A stretch of DNA of 64,000 nucleotides, from the NCBI RefSeq assembly GCF_013341275.1, contig NZ_CP054476.1, positions 3,088,988 to 3,152,987 of the forward strand. The letters run 5' to 3'. Source of the DNA: Methyloligella sp. GL2. GTDB taxonomy: Bacteria > Pseudomonadota > Alphaproteobacteria > Rhizobiales > Methyloligellaceae. This document shows positions 52,438-61,632 of this stretch, one piece after another (positions within the stretch are counted from its first letter, which is position 1; the number at the start of each line of letters is the position of its first letter). The position numbers and the translations under genes are program-made. Below the pieces are notes generated by a model. It was not told the DNA's origin. It did no database searches and was given only the letters and a program-made list of their open reading frames with translations.

Positions 52438-52953
52438 CTAAAGCACCTCGGCCTTTTTCGACTTGGTGAGCTTGCGTACGATCATGTCGCGCTTCAGCCG
52501 CGAGAGATAATCGATGAACAGCACGCCGTTCAGATGGTCGACCTCATGCTGCACCAAGGTGGACCAGAGATCCTCGAAGCTGCCCTCTTGCGGCTTGCCT
52601 TCCGCGTCGAGATAGGAGACGCGGATGATCGCCGGGCGCTCGATCTCGGCGGTCTGCTCGGGGATGGAGAGGCAGCCCTCCTCGTGGCTGCGCATCGCCT
52701 CGGAGCGCTCCAGAATGGTCGGGTTGATCATCACCAGCGGCTCGGGCTCGTCGTCGTCCCGCGCCGGATCCATGACGACAAGCCGGCGCAGCACGCCGAT
52801 CTGCGGCGCGGCCAGGCCGATGCCGGGCGCCTCGTACATGGTGTCGAACATGTCGTCGATCAGACGCTTCAGATCGTCGTCGATACGCTCGACCTGCTCC
52901 GCCTCCTGGCGCAGCACCGGATCGGGGATGGTGATGATGGGTAACGTGCTCAT
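52438..52953 (-). CDS. def: Peptide deformylase
   Basis: 171-residue Fe/Zn hydrolase that removes formyl from nascent proteins. Motif 1 GIGLAAPQIG, motif 2 EEGCLSIPE (metal Cys) and motif 3 VQHEVDHLNGVLF (HExxH-type HEVDH) are intact. Cotranslational partner of Fmt; in-frame ATG 52953 begins MSTLPIITIPDP, the usual start. Confidence 0.97.
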   Translation of the reverse strand: MSTLPIITIPDPVLRQEAEQVERIDDDLKRLIDDMFDTMYEAPGIGLAAPQIGVLRRLVVMDPARDDDEPEPLVMINPTILERSEAMRSHEEGCLSIPEQTAEIERPAIIRVSYLDAEGKPQEGSFEDLWSTLVQHEVDHLNGVLFIDYLSRLKRDMIVRKLTKSKKAEVL

Positions 52954-53030
52954 ATGCGGCTGAGATAAGGCGGCGCGGCCCGGCGGTCAACTGGAAGGGC
53001 TGTGGCCCAGGCTCCCGCTGCAAACACCAT

Positions 53031-53193
53031 CGTCATGCCCGGACCGCGCTCAAGTAGCGCCGAGCGCGATAGCGCATAGAAGAGGCCGGGCATCCACGCC
53101 GTTTCCGTGACGCAAGTTCAGCGCTTGCTAGCAGGGACCATTCGTTGCCGAGGGGTAACGGCATGGACCCCCGGGTCAAGCCCGGGGGTGACG
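53031..53193. repeat. Inverted doublet, family A (TGCCGT subtype), left arm interrupted
   Basis: The left unit starts cgtcatgcccgg but its loop is replaced by about 35 bp before ccgggcatccacgccgt; the right unit is gtaacggcatggacccccgggtcaagcccgggggtgacg, nearly identical to the right arm of the GIY-YIG element at 2375-2415. It fills most of the 341-bp gap between def and rmuC; the remaining 100 bp probably hold the rmuC promoter. Confidence 0.75.
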
Positions 53194-53294
53194 AAGGAGA
53201 GGGAGTGACGTCCGGCACCGATTGCTGGGGAGAGTGCCGTGCAAATGTTCCCGTTTTGGTCTTGAGCAGCGTCCGAATCGGATACAGTGCGCCG

Positions 53295-54479
53295 ATGTTT
53301 TCCGAACCCATTCAAATCGGCACGCTGTCCCTCGATCCGATGCTGGTGCTGCTGGGCATCGCAGGGCTCGGCGTTTTGATCCTGCTCGCACTGCTGATCA
53401 CCTTCATCGTGATGCTGTCGCGGCGAAAATCCGAGGCCCGCAGCTCGGACGAGCAGATGACGGAGCTGAAGGTGCGGCTGCAGACCCTGGCCGAGGTCTC
53501 GGTCAACCGCCATGGCGAGCTTGCCCGCGCCGTCAACGAGCGGCTGGACCGGATGAGCCACCGGGTCGGCGCCGACCTCACCGAGACCAGCCGCAAGACC
53601 CATGAGAGCATCGCCAAGCTGAACGAGCGGCTGGCGGTGATCGACACGGCGCAGAAGAACCTGACCGATCTCTCCTCCAACATGGTGAGCCTGCAGCAGA
53701 TCCTGGCCAACAAGCAGGCGCGCGGCGCCTTCGGCCAGATGCGCATGGAGACCATCATCACCGATGGGCTGCCCAAGGGCTCCTACAGCTTCCAGCCGAC
53801 CCTCTCCAACGGCCGCCGGCCCGACTGCATGCTGCATATGCCCAACACCGAGGCCGGCGTGGTGGTGGATGCGAAATTCCCGCTGGAAGGCTTCGAAGCC
53901 TTCCGGGTGGCGCGTTCCGAAGCCGAGCGCAAAGAGGCGGCGCGGCGTATCAAGACCGATGTCGCCAAGCATATCGACGATATCGCGGCGCGCTATTTCA
54001 TCCCCGGCGAGACCCAGGATACGGCGATTCTTTTCGTGCCCTCCGAATCCATCTATGCCGATCTGGCGGAGCATTTCTCCGATCTGGTGCAGAAGGCGCA
54101 CCGGTCCCGCGTGGTGATCTGCGCGCCGAACATGCTGATGCTGGCGGTGCAGACCATGCAGGCGATCCTGAAGGACGTGCAGATGCGCGAGCAGGCAGGG
54201 CTGATCCAGAAGGAAGTGGCGATGCTGGCCGCCGATATCGGCAGGCTGGGCGACCGGGTTTTGAACCTGCAAAGCCATTTCGCGCAAGCCAACAAGGATA
54301 TCGACCAGATCGTCACCTCGTCGGAGAAGATCGCCAAGCGCGGGCGCAAGATCGAGAACTTAGAGTTCGATCAGAGCCCTTCGGAGATTTCACAACCTGC
54401 CCGCGCCGCAGGACCGCGCATCCAGCGCGAGGACACGCCGAAGCCGCGCGCGCAGGCCGACTTTCTGGCGGGGGAATAG
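53295..54479 (+). CDS. rmuC: DNA recombination protein RmuC
   Basis: 394-residue RmuC-family protein. A single N-terminal membrane helix (about 15-38), a coiled coil (about 55-130), and a nuclease-like core from about 150 (LPKGSYSFQPTLSNGRRPDCMLHMPNTEAGVVVDAKFPLE, with the D-x-K type residues) are visible. The family limits inversion between inverted repeats and is linked to recombination; the coil-plus-core layout is typical. ATG 53295. Next gene, an ion channel, is seven bases downstream. Confidence 0.92.
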   Translation: MFSEPIQIGTLSLDPMLVLLGIAGLGVLILLALLITFIVMLSRRKSEARSSDEQMTELKVRLQTLAEVSVNRHGELARAVNERLDRMSHRVGADLTETSRKTHESIAKLNERLAVIDTAQKNLTDLSSNMVSLQQILANKQARGAFGQMRMETIITDGLPKGSYSFQPTLSNGRRPDCMLHMPNTEAGVVVDAKFPLEGFEAFRVARSEAERKEAARRIKTDVAKHIDDIAARYFIPGETQDTAILFVPSESIYADLAEHFSDLVQKAHRSRVVICAPNMLMLAVQTMQAILKDVQMREQAGLIQKEVAMLAADIGRLGDRVLNLQSHFAQANKDIDQIVTSSEKIAKRGRKIENLEFDQSPSEISQPARAAGPRIQREDTPKPRAQADFLAGE

Positions 54480-54486
54480 AGGCGCG

Positions 54487-54990
54487 ATGCTGACACCGGG
54501 GGTGGGACTGGAAGCGACCTGGGACGAGCTGATGGTCGGCGGGGGCACCAGCGCGGTCAATCTGGTGATCCATTCGGTGCTGCTGGCCGTCATCGTGCAC
54601 ACCGCCGAGCGCATCGCCAACAGATCCTGGACGCTCTATGGCTGGGGGTTTTCCGACCTGATCCAGCGTTCGGCCGTGATCATCACCACCGGCGTGCTTC
54701 TGGTCATCGCCCACTACGTGGAGGTGCGGGTCTGGGCGCTCACCTATGAATGGGTGGACGCCGCGCCGCCCAACACGCCGCTGGTCTATTTCGCCTTCTC
54801 CAACTACACGACGCTCGGCTATGGCGACATCGTGCCGGTGGATGAGTGGCGGCTTCTGGGACCGATCACGGCGCTGAACGGCGTGATGCTGATCAGCTGG
54901 TCCACGGCATTGGTCTACGCCGTCCTGCAAGGAACCGGCGTGATGAAGATCCGGGGCGGGGCAACGAGCAAACGCGACCAGGCGCCATAA
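54487..54990 (+). CDS. Two-pore-type potassium channel subunit (Ion_trans_2)
   Basis: 167 residues with three hydrophobic segments, of which the last two flank a K+-selectivity loop: TTLGYGDIVP near residue 108 (TxGYG motif). This makes it a small potassium channel pore protein; first helix (about 24-42) precedes the core. No RCK domain, so it is likely controlled by membrane state. Follows rmuC by seven bases, so probably co-transcribed. Confidence 0.88.
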   Translation: MLTPGVGLEATWDELMVGGGTSAVNLVIHSVLLAVIVHTAERIANRSWTLYGWGFSDLIQRSAVIITTGVLLVIAHYVEVRVWALTYEWVDAAPPNTPLVYFAFSNYTTLGYGDIVPVDEWRLLGPITALNGVMLISWSTALVYAVLQGTGVMKIRGGATSKRDQAP

Positions 54991-54994
54991 TTGC

Positions 54995-55420
54995 TCAAGC
55001 CTCGCCCCCGGTCCTTTCGCCCCATTTCATGCCTTCCAGCTTGAGCCCGTCGGGATCGAGAAAGAACACGGCGTAATAATCGTCGTAATACTCATCGGCC
55101 GGATCGACGATGGTCGCGCCCTGGGCTTTCAGGAAATCCTGCAATTCGTCGACATCGTTGCGGTTGCGCAGCTCGAAAGCGTAGTGGTGGAAGCCGACAT
55201 CGCCAATGCGGTGCTTGTGCTTCTTGCCCTCCGCGTCGGCCTGGCCGATCCAAAACCGCGTCTTGCCGTTGGTCCAGCCGATCATGTCGCCATATTCCGC
55301 CAGCACTTCGAAGCCGAGAAAGGCGAACAGCGCGCCATAGAAGCGCTTGGATTTTTCGTAATCACTGACGCGGATCACCAGATGGTCGATGCCGACGACG
55401 CGGCATTCGGGCTTCGCCAT
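54995..55420 (-). CDS. VOC-family (glyoxalase/bleomycin-resistance-like) protein
   Basis: 141-residue vicinal-oxygen-chelate protein: starts MAKPECRVVGIDHLVIRVSDYEKS and has IGDVGFHHYAFELRNR (metal His), and ends FFLDPDGLKLEGMKW (metal Glu). Substrate unknown; such small members range from glyoxalase to antibiotic-binding. Its stop is four bases from the channel's; convergent. A purine-rich aggagcc lies before the ATG. Confidence 0.9.
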   Translation of the reverse strand: MAKPECRVVGIDHLVIRVSDYEKSKRFYGALFAFLGFEVLAEYGDMIGWTNGKTRFWIGQADAEGKKHKHRIGDVGFHHYAFELRNRNDVDELQDFLKAQGATIVDPADEYYDDYYAVFFLDPDGLKLEGMKWGERTGGEA

Positions 55421-55522
55421 AACGCAAGGCTCCTGTTTTAAGTTTGCCTGTGGCGGGACAAACGTGGCAGCCAGGGAAACGTTGCGGACGGGCGCCGCGG
55501 CGAAGGACCGCGAAGGGCGAGG

Positions 55523-56845
55523 ATGATGACGGGGACCGGAGAAACGGACGAGCAGCCGAGCCTGGCGGATATCCGCCGCAGCTGGACCGAGATTCTGTTC
55601 AGCCGCAAGATGCTGGCCTGCGTCTTCCTCGGCTTCAGCTCCGGCCTGCCGCTCTATGTGCTGATTTCGCTGGTGCCGGCATGGCTGCGCAGCAACGACG
55701 TGGACCTCGCCACCATCGGCCTGTTCGCCCTGGTCGGGCTTCCCTATACCTGGAAATTCCTGTGGTCGCCCCTGATGGACCGCTACAAGCTGCCGTTTCT
55801 CGGCCGGCGGCGGGGCTGGGCGCTTCTGGTGCAGCTCGTTCTGCTCATCTCCATCGGCGTGCTCGGCGGGTTCAATCCGGCCACCTCGCTGCAAAGCATC
55901 GTCGCGGTGGTCTTCATCGTCGCCCTGTTCAGCGCCAGCCAGGACATCGTGATCGATGCCTATCGGCGCGAGCTCCTGGCCGATGACGAGCTCGGGACCG
56001 GCACCTCGATTTTCGTCAATGCCTACCGGCTCTCCGGCCTGGTGCCCGGAGCGCTGGCCCTGATCCTCGCCGACCATCAGCCCTGGTCGGTGGTGTTCTG
56101 GGTCACTGGCGGCTTCATGCTGATCGGCATCGCCACCACCATGCTGATCAAGGAGGTGAGCGACGATGCGCTGGCGCCGCATACATTGCGCGAGGCGGTG
56201 GTCGATCCCTTCGTGGAGTTCTTCAGCCGCGACGGCGGGCTCAAGACAGGGCTGGCCATCCTGGCCTTCCTGTTCCTCTACAAGCTGGGGGACAACATGG
56301 CCACGGCGCTGGCGACGCCGTTCTATATCGATATGGGCTACAGCCTGACCGAGATCGGCTCGGTGGCCAAGGTGGCAGGGCTGTGGGCCAGCATCGCCGG
56401 CGGGGTGCTCGGCGGCATCATCATGCTGAAGGTGAGCATCAACCGGGCGCTGTGGCTGTTCGGCTTCGTGCAGCTCGGCACCATCGTGCCCTATATCTGG
56501 CTGAGCCAGGCGGGGCATTCGCTCCCCGGGCTGTTCGTGGTGGTGAGCGGGGAATATCTCGGCGTCGGGCTCGGCACCATCGCGCTGACCGCCTTCATGG
56601 CGCGGGAGACCAGCAAGGCCTTCACCGCCACCCAGTTCGCGCTGTTCTCAAGCTTCATCGCCGTGCCGCGCACTTTGGCCAATGCCTCGACGGGCTTTAT
56701 CGTCGATGCAGTGGGCTGGACGCAGTTCTTCATCCTCTGCGCCTTCATCGCCATTCCCGGCATGCTGCTTTTGTTCAAGGTGGCGCCGTGGACGGAAAAA
56801 CCGCCGGTGGAGGCGCCGCCGGCTCCAGCGCCGCGGGTTCCCTAG
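55523..56845 (+). CDS. ampG: AmpG-like muropeptide permease (MFS)
   Basis: 440-residue MFS transporter of the AmpG group, which imports anhydro-muropeptides for cell-wall recycling. Features: MLACVFLGFSSGLPLYVLISL, SPLMDRYKLPFLGRRRGWALL, SASQDIVIDAYRRELL (the AmpG signature), and NMATALATPFYIDMGYSL. Twelve membrane segments; Pro-rich C-terminus (PPVEAPPAPAPRVP). Its neighbours are not recycling genes, but the signature motifs are clear. Confidence 0.92.
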   Translation: MMTGTGETDEQPSLADIRRSWTEILFSRKMLACVFLGFSSGLPLYVLISLVPAWLRSNDVDLATIGLFALVGLPYTWKFLWSPLMDRYKLPFLGRRRGWALLVQLVLLISIGVLGGFNPATSLQSIVAVVFIVALFSASQDIVIDAYRRELLADDELGTGTSIFVNAYRLSGLVPGALALILADHQPWSVVFWVTGGFMLIGIATTMLIKEVSDDALAPHTLREAVVDPFVEFFSRDGGLKTGLAILAFLFLYKLGDNMATALATPFYIDMGYSLTEIGSVAKVAGLWASIAGGVLGGIIMLKVSINRALWLFGFVQLGTIVPYIWLSQAGHSLPGLFVVVSGEYLGVGLGTIALTAFMARETSKAFTATQFALFSSFIAVPRTLANASTGFIVDAVGWTQFFILCAFIAIPGMLLLFKVAPWTEKPPVEAPPAPAPRVP

Positions 56846-56901
56846 ACAGCCACGCCTTTGGTACCAACCAAGCGGCGCGCACAGATCGGCAAGGAAAGCC
56901 C

Positions 56902-57099
56902 ATGAGTACGACTGCGAAATGGATCTTGGCGATGATCGGCGCCACCGTCGCCAGCTTCGTTGCCGGCGCCTTCAGCGGTAGCGAGATCGAACGCGGCGTC
57001 TGGCTGGAGATGATGGGCAAGCTGCAACTGTCGCCCGCCTGTTTCGACGAGATGAAGGCCGGCTTCGAAGGCCTGCTGGACGAGATGGAGGAGGAATAA
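56902..57099 (+). CDS. Small membrane-anchored protein, unrecognised (65 aa)
   Basis: N-terminal hydrophobic helix (WILAMIGATVASFVAGAFSG), then a helical, acidic tail (SEIERGVWLEMMGKL ... EGLLDEMEEE). Starts at ATG 56902 after aaggaaagcc, 56 bp after ampG. Unknown function; the gene is convergent with recR three bases downstream. Confidence 0.7.
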   Translation: MSTTAKWILAMIGATVASFVAGAFSGSEIERGVWLEMMGKLQLSPACFDEMKAGFEGLLDEMEEE

Positions 57100-57102
57100 C
57101 CC

Positions 57103-57708
57103 CTAAACCGCCTTGCGGGCCTTGATGGCCGCGGCGAGGGTGCCGTCGTCGAGATAGTCGAGCTCGCCGCCGACGGGAACGCCATGGGCAAGGCGCGATA
57201 TGGAGACGCCGGCCCCTTGCAATTGCTCGGAGATGAAATGGGCGGTGGATTGGCCCTCGACCGTGGCGTTGAGCGCCAGCAGCACTTCGGTGACGCGCGG
57301 ATCCTTGGCGCGCTCGATCAGGCTGCCGATGGCGAGGTCTTCGGGGCCGATGCCGTCGAGCGGCGATAAGGTGCCGCCGAGCACATGGTAGAGGCCGCGC
57401 AGCACGCCGGCCCGCTCCAGCGCCCACAGATCGCCGACCTCCTCCACCACGCAGATCAGCGAGCGGTCGCGGGTCTCGTCGGTACAGATGCTGCAGGGAT
57501 TGGCGGTGTCGATATTGCCGCAAACCTCGCAGGTGACGATGGTGTCCTTGGCGACGTTGAGGGCGGAGGCGAGCGGCTCTAACAGCTGCTCTTTCTTCTG
57601 CACCAGATTGAGCGCCGCACGCCGGGCCGAGCGGGGGCCGAGCCCCGGCAGCCGCGCCAGAAGCTGAATCAGATGCTCGATTTCGGGACTTGCAGTGCCG
57701 CGCGCCAT
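57103..57708 (-). CDS. recR: Recombination mediator RecR
   Basis: 201-residue RecFOR-pathway protein. N-terminal HhH ([17 protein letters not shown]), zinc finger [16 protein letters not shown], Toprim [17 protein letters not shown], and C-terminal [19 protein letters not shown] region are complete. Start [13 protein letters not shown] at 57708, since upstream residues are not conserved. Near ybaB and dnaX as in most bacteria, with a peroxiredoxin gene between. Confidence 0.95.
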   Translation of the reverse strand: MARGTASPEIEHLIQLLARLPGLGPRSARRAALNLVQKKEQLLEPLASALNVAKDTIVTCEVCGNIDTANPCSICTDETRDRSLICVVEEVGDLWALERAGVLRGLYHVLGGTLSPLDGIGPEDLAIGSLIERAKDPRVTEVLLALNATVEGQSTAHFISEQLQGAGVSISRLAHGVPVGGELDYLDDGTLAAAIKARKAV

Positions 57709-57825
57709 CGCTTGCTTGCCAACAAAGGATTTGCCGAGAAAAGCCGGAGGCCAGGCGGGAATCACCGCCTCGCCTCCATGCCGGTCACGTTAGCACGCGG
57801 GCCGAGCCTTGTTGATGCCGAACGC

Positions 57826-58374
57826 TTACGCGGCGGCGGACTCGTCGGCCTTTTCGAGATACTCGGTCAGGGTCTCCGGCGAGCTTACGCCGTAAGGGTC
57901 CTCGGGGTGGTTGTCGCCGAGACCCGGCTCCTCGAACCACGCCTCGATCACGCCGTCATTGACGATGGCGGCGTAGCGCCAGGAGCGCATGCCGAAGCCG
58001 AGATTGCTCTTGTCGACCAGCATGCCCATGCGGCGGGTGAACTCGCCCGAGCCGTCCGGAATCACCTTGACGTTCTCCAGCTCCTGCGCCTGGGCCCATT
58101 TGTTCATCACGAAGCTGTCGTTGACCGACAGGCAGTAGATGTCGTCGACGCCGAGCTCCTTGAACGTGTCGAAGGCTTTCTCGAAGCCGGGCAGCTGATA
58201 GGTGGAGCAGGTGGGGGTGAAGGCGCCGGGCAGCGAAAACAGGATGACGCGCTTGCCGGCGAAATAATCATCGGTGGTCTTGTCTTCCCAGCGGAACGGG
58301 TTCGGTCCTTCGATGGACTCGTCACGCACGCGGGTGCGGAACGTGACCTTGGGGAGTTTGGTGCCAGTCTTCAT
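57826..58374 (-). CDS. Peroxiredoxin, Prx5-type
   Basis: 182-residue thiol peroxidase of the Prx5 group. The peroxidatic Cys is in PGAFTPTCS (about residue 53) preceded by KRVILFSL; a further Cys occurs in DIYCLSVND. The Arg of FGMRSWRYAAIVNDG completes the site. Reduces H2O2 or alkyl peroxides, probably with glutaredoxin/glutathione. Start ATG 58374 (MKTGTKLPKVTF), upstream frame is not conserved. Confidence 0.92.
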   Translation of the reverse strand: MKTGTKLPKVTFRTRVRDESIEGPNPFRWEDKTTDDYFAGKRVILFSLPGAFTPTCSTYQLPGFEKAFDTFKELGVDDIYCLSVNDSFVMNKWAQAQELENVKVIPDGSGEFTRRMGMLVDKSNLGFGMRSWRYAAIVNDGVIEAWFEEPGLGDNHPEDPYGVSSPETLTEYLEKADESAAA

Positions 58375-58665
58375 TTTAAAACCTTGGACTCTTCTTAGCG
58401 TTGGAACTTCAGTGCGCCGACTGCTTGAGCGTCCCAATCCCTATGGATGCCGCGGGCAAGGCGAGCCTCGTGGCAAAGCCTCATGGCAAGCTCGACCGTT
58501 TGCTGCGGCGACGTTTTTTGTTTGCCGAGCATTTTTCGGCCGGCCTTGAGCTTTCGCGGTGGGGCCGGCTCAACTTCGGAAAGTCGGGATTATAGGCGGT
58601 TTTCGCCGCGCGATCTTTGCGTCATATCGCGGCACGCTGGGGGCCGCGGCGGCGCGGGCGGCAGG
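58375..58665. other. 291-bp gap without a recognisable gene
   Basis: Between the peroxiredoxin and ybaB genes. Contains a T-rich patch (gacgttttttgtttgcc near 58510) and short direct repeats gcctc(g/a)tggcaa near 58466-58485, but no gene or known repeat family member. Confidence 0.4.
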
Positions 58666-58992
58666 CTAGCCGCCGAAGGGATTCATTCCCGGCGGGAGCG
58701 ACAGGCCGCCGGTGAGGCCCTTCATCTTCTCCTGCATCATCGCCTCGACCTTGGCCTTGGCGTCGTTATGGGCGGCGACGATGAGGTCTTCGACGATCTC
58801 GGCCTCGTCGGGCTTCATCAGCGAGGGATCGAGCTTCACGCCGGTCATCTCGCCCTTGCCGTTCAAGGTGACGGTGACCATGCCGCCGCCGGAGACGCCG
58901 TCCACGGTCGCATCGGCAAGCTCGGCCTGCAGCTCGGCCATGCGGCCTTGCAGCTCCTGGGCCTGCTTCATCATGCCCATCAAGTTCTTCAT
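58666..58992 (-). CDS. ybaB: Nucleoid-associated protein YbaB/EbfC
   Basis: 108-residue DNA-binding dimer: [27 protein letters not shown] with family spacing, [23 protein letters not shown], and an Asn/Pro/Gly-rich end ([10 protein letters not shown]). Its start overlaps the dnaX stop by four bases (ATGA), so the two are translationally coupled. The dnaX-ybaB-recR order is the usual one. Confidence 0.96.
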   Translation of the reverse strand: MKNLMGMMKQAQELQGRMAELQAELADATVDGVSGGGMVTVTLNGKGEMTGVKLDPSLMKPDEAEIVEDLIVAAHNDAKAKVEAMMQEKMKGLTGGLSLPPGMNPFGG

Positions 58993-60812
58993 CCGCTTCT
59001 TCCATCCTCTTTGCGCCGTTCATCGGCGAATGGCTGATCCATATCGGTTTCCGGTTCCGGCTCGCCGGTTTCTTCGGAGAGCGGCCGGATATCCTCAATT
59101 TTCGCATCCGGGAAGTGGGCAAACACCTCCTTGATCGCCGGATGGCTGCTGATCTCGGCAATCTCGGCGGCACGCGCCTCGCGGCGCTTCTCGCCGAGGG
59201 TCGCCTCGCCTTCGGCCTCCATATCGACGATCACCGCCCAGCTCGAGCCGGTCCAGATCTCAAGCCAGCGCTTGATCTCCTGGGCCAGCTCCTTGGGCGC
59301 CGTCGGCGTCGGCTTGATCACGATCTTGCCCGGCGCGAAACGCACCAGGCGCACCTCCTCCATCAGCTTGCGCTTCAAGATCAGGTCGCGATTCTCCTCG
59401 GCGAGCGAGATCACATCCTCGAAGCTTTTGGGCTGCGGCAGGGCGGGACCGGGATCGGCCTCTTGCGGCGGCTGGTAAGGCGGCGGCTCTTCGGCCTGCG
59501 GCGGTGGGGCTTTGCGGCGTTCCGCCTCCTCCCGCAAGCTGGCGACAGGGGCCGGATCGCGCTGCGGCGCGGCAGGCTGGCCGCCCGATCCGCTCTTACC
59601 GCTATTCGGCGCGGCGCCGCCCTCCCCCTTCTCAATCCGGCCGACGAGATCGCCGGGGGTGGGAAGGTCGGCGGTATAGGCGATGCGCACCAGCACCATA
59701 TCGGCGGCAGCCAAAGGCCGGGGCGCGTTCTGCACCTCCTCATGACCTTTCAGCAGCATCTGCCAGGCGCGAGCGAGAACGGGAATGGAAAGCGTCTTGG
59801 CCAGCGCCACCGCGCGCTCGGTCTCCGCCTCCGGCATGGCGCCGTCGGCGATCTTGCCGCCGGTCGCCTTGATGCGGGTGACGGCATGCACCGCCTCGGC
59901 GAGATCGGCGATCACCTGAGCCGGCTCGGCACCGTCGCGGTTGAGGCCGGCAAGCTGCTCCAGCGCAGCCCCGGTCTCGCCCTTCAGCACGGTCTCCAGC
60001 AAATCGAAGATGCGGCCGCGATCGGCGAGGCCCAAAAGCCCGCTGACGTCTTGGGCGGTGAGCTCGCCGGTGGCGAAGGCCAGTGCCCGGTCCAGAATAG
60101 AGAGCGCATCGCGCACCGAGCCTTCCGCCGATTTTGCGATCAGGGCCAAAGCCGGTTCGGCGGCCTTGGCGTTCTCGGCTGCCGCCACCTTGGCGAGATG
60201 GCCGGTGAGCGGCTCGATATCGATGCGTTTCAGATCGAAGCGCTGACAGCGGGACAGCACGGTCACCGGGACTTTGCGCACCTCGGTGGTGGCGAAGATG
60301 AACTTCACGTGCTCCGGCGGCTCCTCCAAGGTCTTGAGCAGGCCGTTGAAGGCCGCCTTGGAGAGCATGTGCACCTCGTCGATGATGTAGACCTTGTAGC
60401 GCGCCGTGTTGGGCTTGTAGTGGGCGCTGTCGATGAGATCGCGGATATCGTCGATGCCGGTATGGGAGGCGGCGTCCATCTCGATCACGTCGAGATGACG
60501 GCCTTCCAGAATGGCCCGGCAATGCTCGCCCTCCTGCGCCAGATCGATGGTCGGGCCGCCCTCGCCGTCGGCGCCGACGTAATTCAGCCCGCGGGCGATG
60601 AGCCGCGCGGTGGTGGTCTTGCCGACGCCGCGCACGCCAGTGAGCATATAGGCTTGCGCGATGCGGCCCTGCGCGAAGGCGTTCTTCAGGGTCTGCACCA
60701 TCGCATCCTGGCCGATCAGCTCGGCGAAGGTGTTGGGGCGGTATTTGCGGGCGAGCGCGGTGTGGCTCTCGGGAGCGGGCTTTGCGGGGTCTATCTCTCC
60801 GGCTCCGGCCAT
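58989..60812 (-). CDS. dnaX: DNA polymerase III subunit gamma/tau
   Basis: 607-residue clamp-loader ATPase. Walker [48 protein letters not shown], and [11 protein letters not shown] are conserved. The zinc-binding segment of gamma proteins (several Cys) is replaced by [15 protein letters not shown] with a single Cys, as in many relatives of this order. Proline-rich linker about 405-475, then a C-terminal tau-type domain with charged tail. Start at ATG 60812; a longer TTG-initiated frame up to 60863 adds an unlikely leader. Confidence 0.96.
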   Translation of the reverse strand: MAGAGEIDPAKPAPESHTALARKYRPNTFAELIGQDAMVQTLKNAFAQGRIAQAYMLTGVRGVGKTTTARLIARGLNYVGADGEGGPTIDLAQEGEHCRAILEGRHLDVIEMDAASHTGIDDIRDLIDSAHYKPNTARYKVYIIDEVHMLSKAAFNGLLKTLEEPPEHVKFIFATTEVRKVPVTVLSRCQRFDLKRIDIEPLTGHLAKVAAAENAKAAEPALALIAKSAEGSVRDALSILDRALAFATGELTAQDVSGLLGLADRGRIFDLLETVLKGETGAALEQLAGLNRDGAEPAQVIADLAEAVHAVTRIKATGGKIADGAMPEAETERAVALAKTLSIPVLARAWQMLLKGHEEVQNAPRPLAAADMVLVRIAYTADLPTPGDLVGRIEKGEGGAAPNSGKSGSGGQPAAPQRDPAPVASLREEAERRKAPPPQAEEPPPYQPPQEADPGPALPQPKSFEDVISLAEENRDLILKRKLMEEVRLVRFAPGKIVIKPTPTAPKELAQEIKRWLEIWTGSSWAVIVDMEAEGEATLGEKRREARAAEIAEISSHPAIKEVFAHFPDAKIEDIRPLSEETGEPEPETDMDQPFADERRKEDGRSG

Positions 60813-60917
60813 AGGGGCAAAAATCCCAAACGAACCGCTCGCAAGCCCGATAATGCCCTTCAAAAGACCTTGGGCGCGGCGGAATTAAAGAACGTCACGC
60901 GAGGTGGGCGGTAGAAG

Positions 60918-61023
60918 CGGGAGGCTGGACGAGCAACCCGCGAAACGCTCGTTAGGGCTGCTTCCTTCCGGACCTGACCCGGTTGGCGAGGCACGCGCCT
61001 GCTGCCAACCTCCCTAACGGCAG
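60918..61023 (-). ncRNA. ffs: SRP RNA (4.5S-type, ffs)
   Basis: The minus strand reads ggtcaggtccggaaggaagc, the hallmark of the SRP RNA domain IV loop, flanked by the paired arms gttaggg and ccctaac (61012-61018 and 60951-60957 on the plus strand), and by a further stem cgagc/gctcg. The exact ends are estimated. It lies just upstream of dnaX on the same strand, the common location. Confidence 0.92.
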
Positions 61024-61080
61024 TATATCGGCTATCGGACCGTCCTTAGCAACCCTCAACCCGGGCTGCGGGGGCTGCGG

Positions 61081-61575
61081 TCACGCGACGCGGCCGGAAA
61101 ATCCGCCTTCGCGCCAATACAGAAACAGCAGCAAAAGCAGCCAGAGCGCGATGAATCCGTCGGAAAAGATCATCAGGAAATTGTAGGGCGCGTAATTGCC
61201 GTGGGCGACGGTCTGGTAGACATGGCCGATGGTGGCGCCGAGCATGAACAGCGCCCAGCCGAGCCCCGTCGCCAGCCAGAACGTGCCGCCGATCCAGATA
61301 CAGAGGAAGCCGAGCACACCCCAGGCACCGTCATGGATGCCGACCTCGGTCTGGAACGGGCTTCCCGGCGCCCAGCCGATTTCCTTGGCGGTCTCGGCAG
61401 CGAAGAAAATATGGGGAATGAAGCCGAAGATCAGCCCCATGACGCCGACGCCGAGGACCAGGGCGTAGAGCAGGAGAATGCGCAGCACGCGGAGCTTGCC
61501 GCGCGGCTGCTTGCTCAAGAAAAGATGGAGTAGCGGCAAAGCCACGCTTAAGGCAGCGACAGTCAGGCCGATCAT
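61081..61575 (-). CDS. DUF6790-like integral membrane protein
   Basis: 164-residue membrane protein with four to five hydrophobic segments (about 2-20, 30-55, 83-110, 112-128 and 135-155). ETAKEIGWAPGSPFQTEVGIHDGAWGVLGF is close to the DUF6790 signature; assigned by memory of that family. Starts ATG 61575 with gaggg upstream. No functional data. Located between the SRP RNA and pheA. Confidence 0.75.
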   Translation of the reverse strand: MIGLTVAALSVALPLLHLFLSKQPRGKLRVLRILLLYALVLGVGVMGLIFGFIPHIFFAAETAKEIGWAPGSPFQTEVGIHDGAWGVLGFLCIWIGGTFWLATGLGWALFMLGATIGHVYQTVAHGNYAPYNFLMIFSDGFIALWLLLLLFLYWREGGFSGRVA

Positions 61576-61632
61576 CTTCGCCCTCCTTCGGCAGCAACGG
61601 GCAAAGGATACGCGATTCGGGGCGAAACGGAC

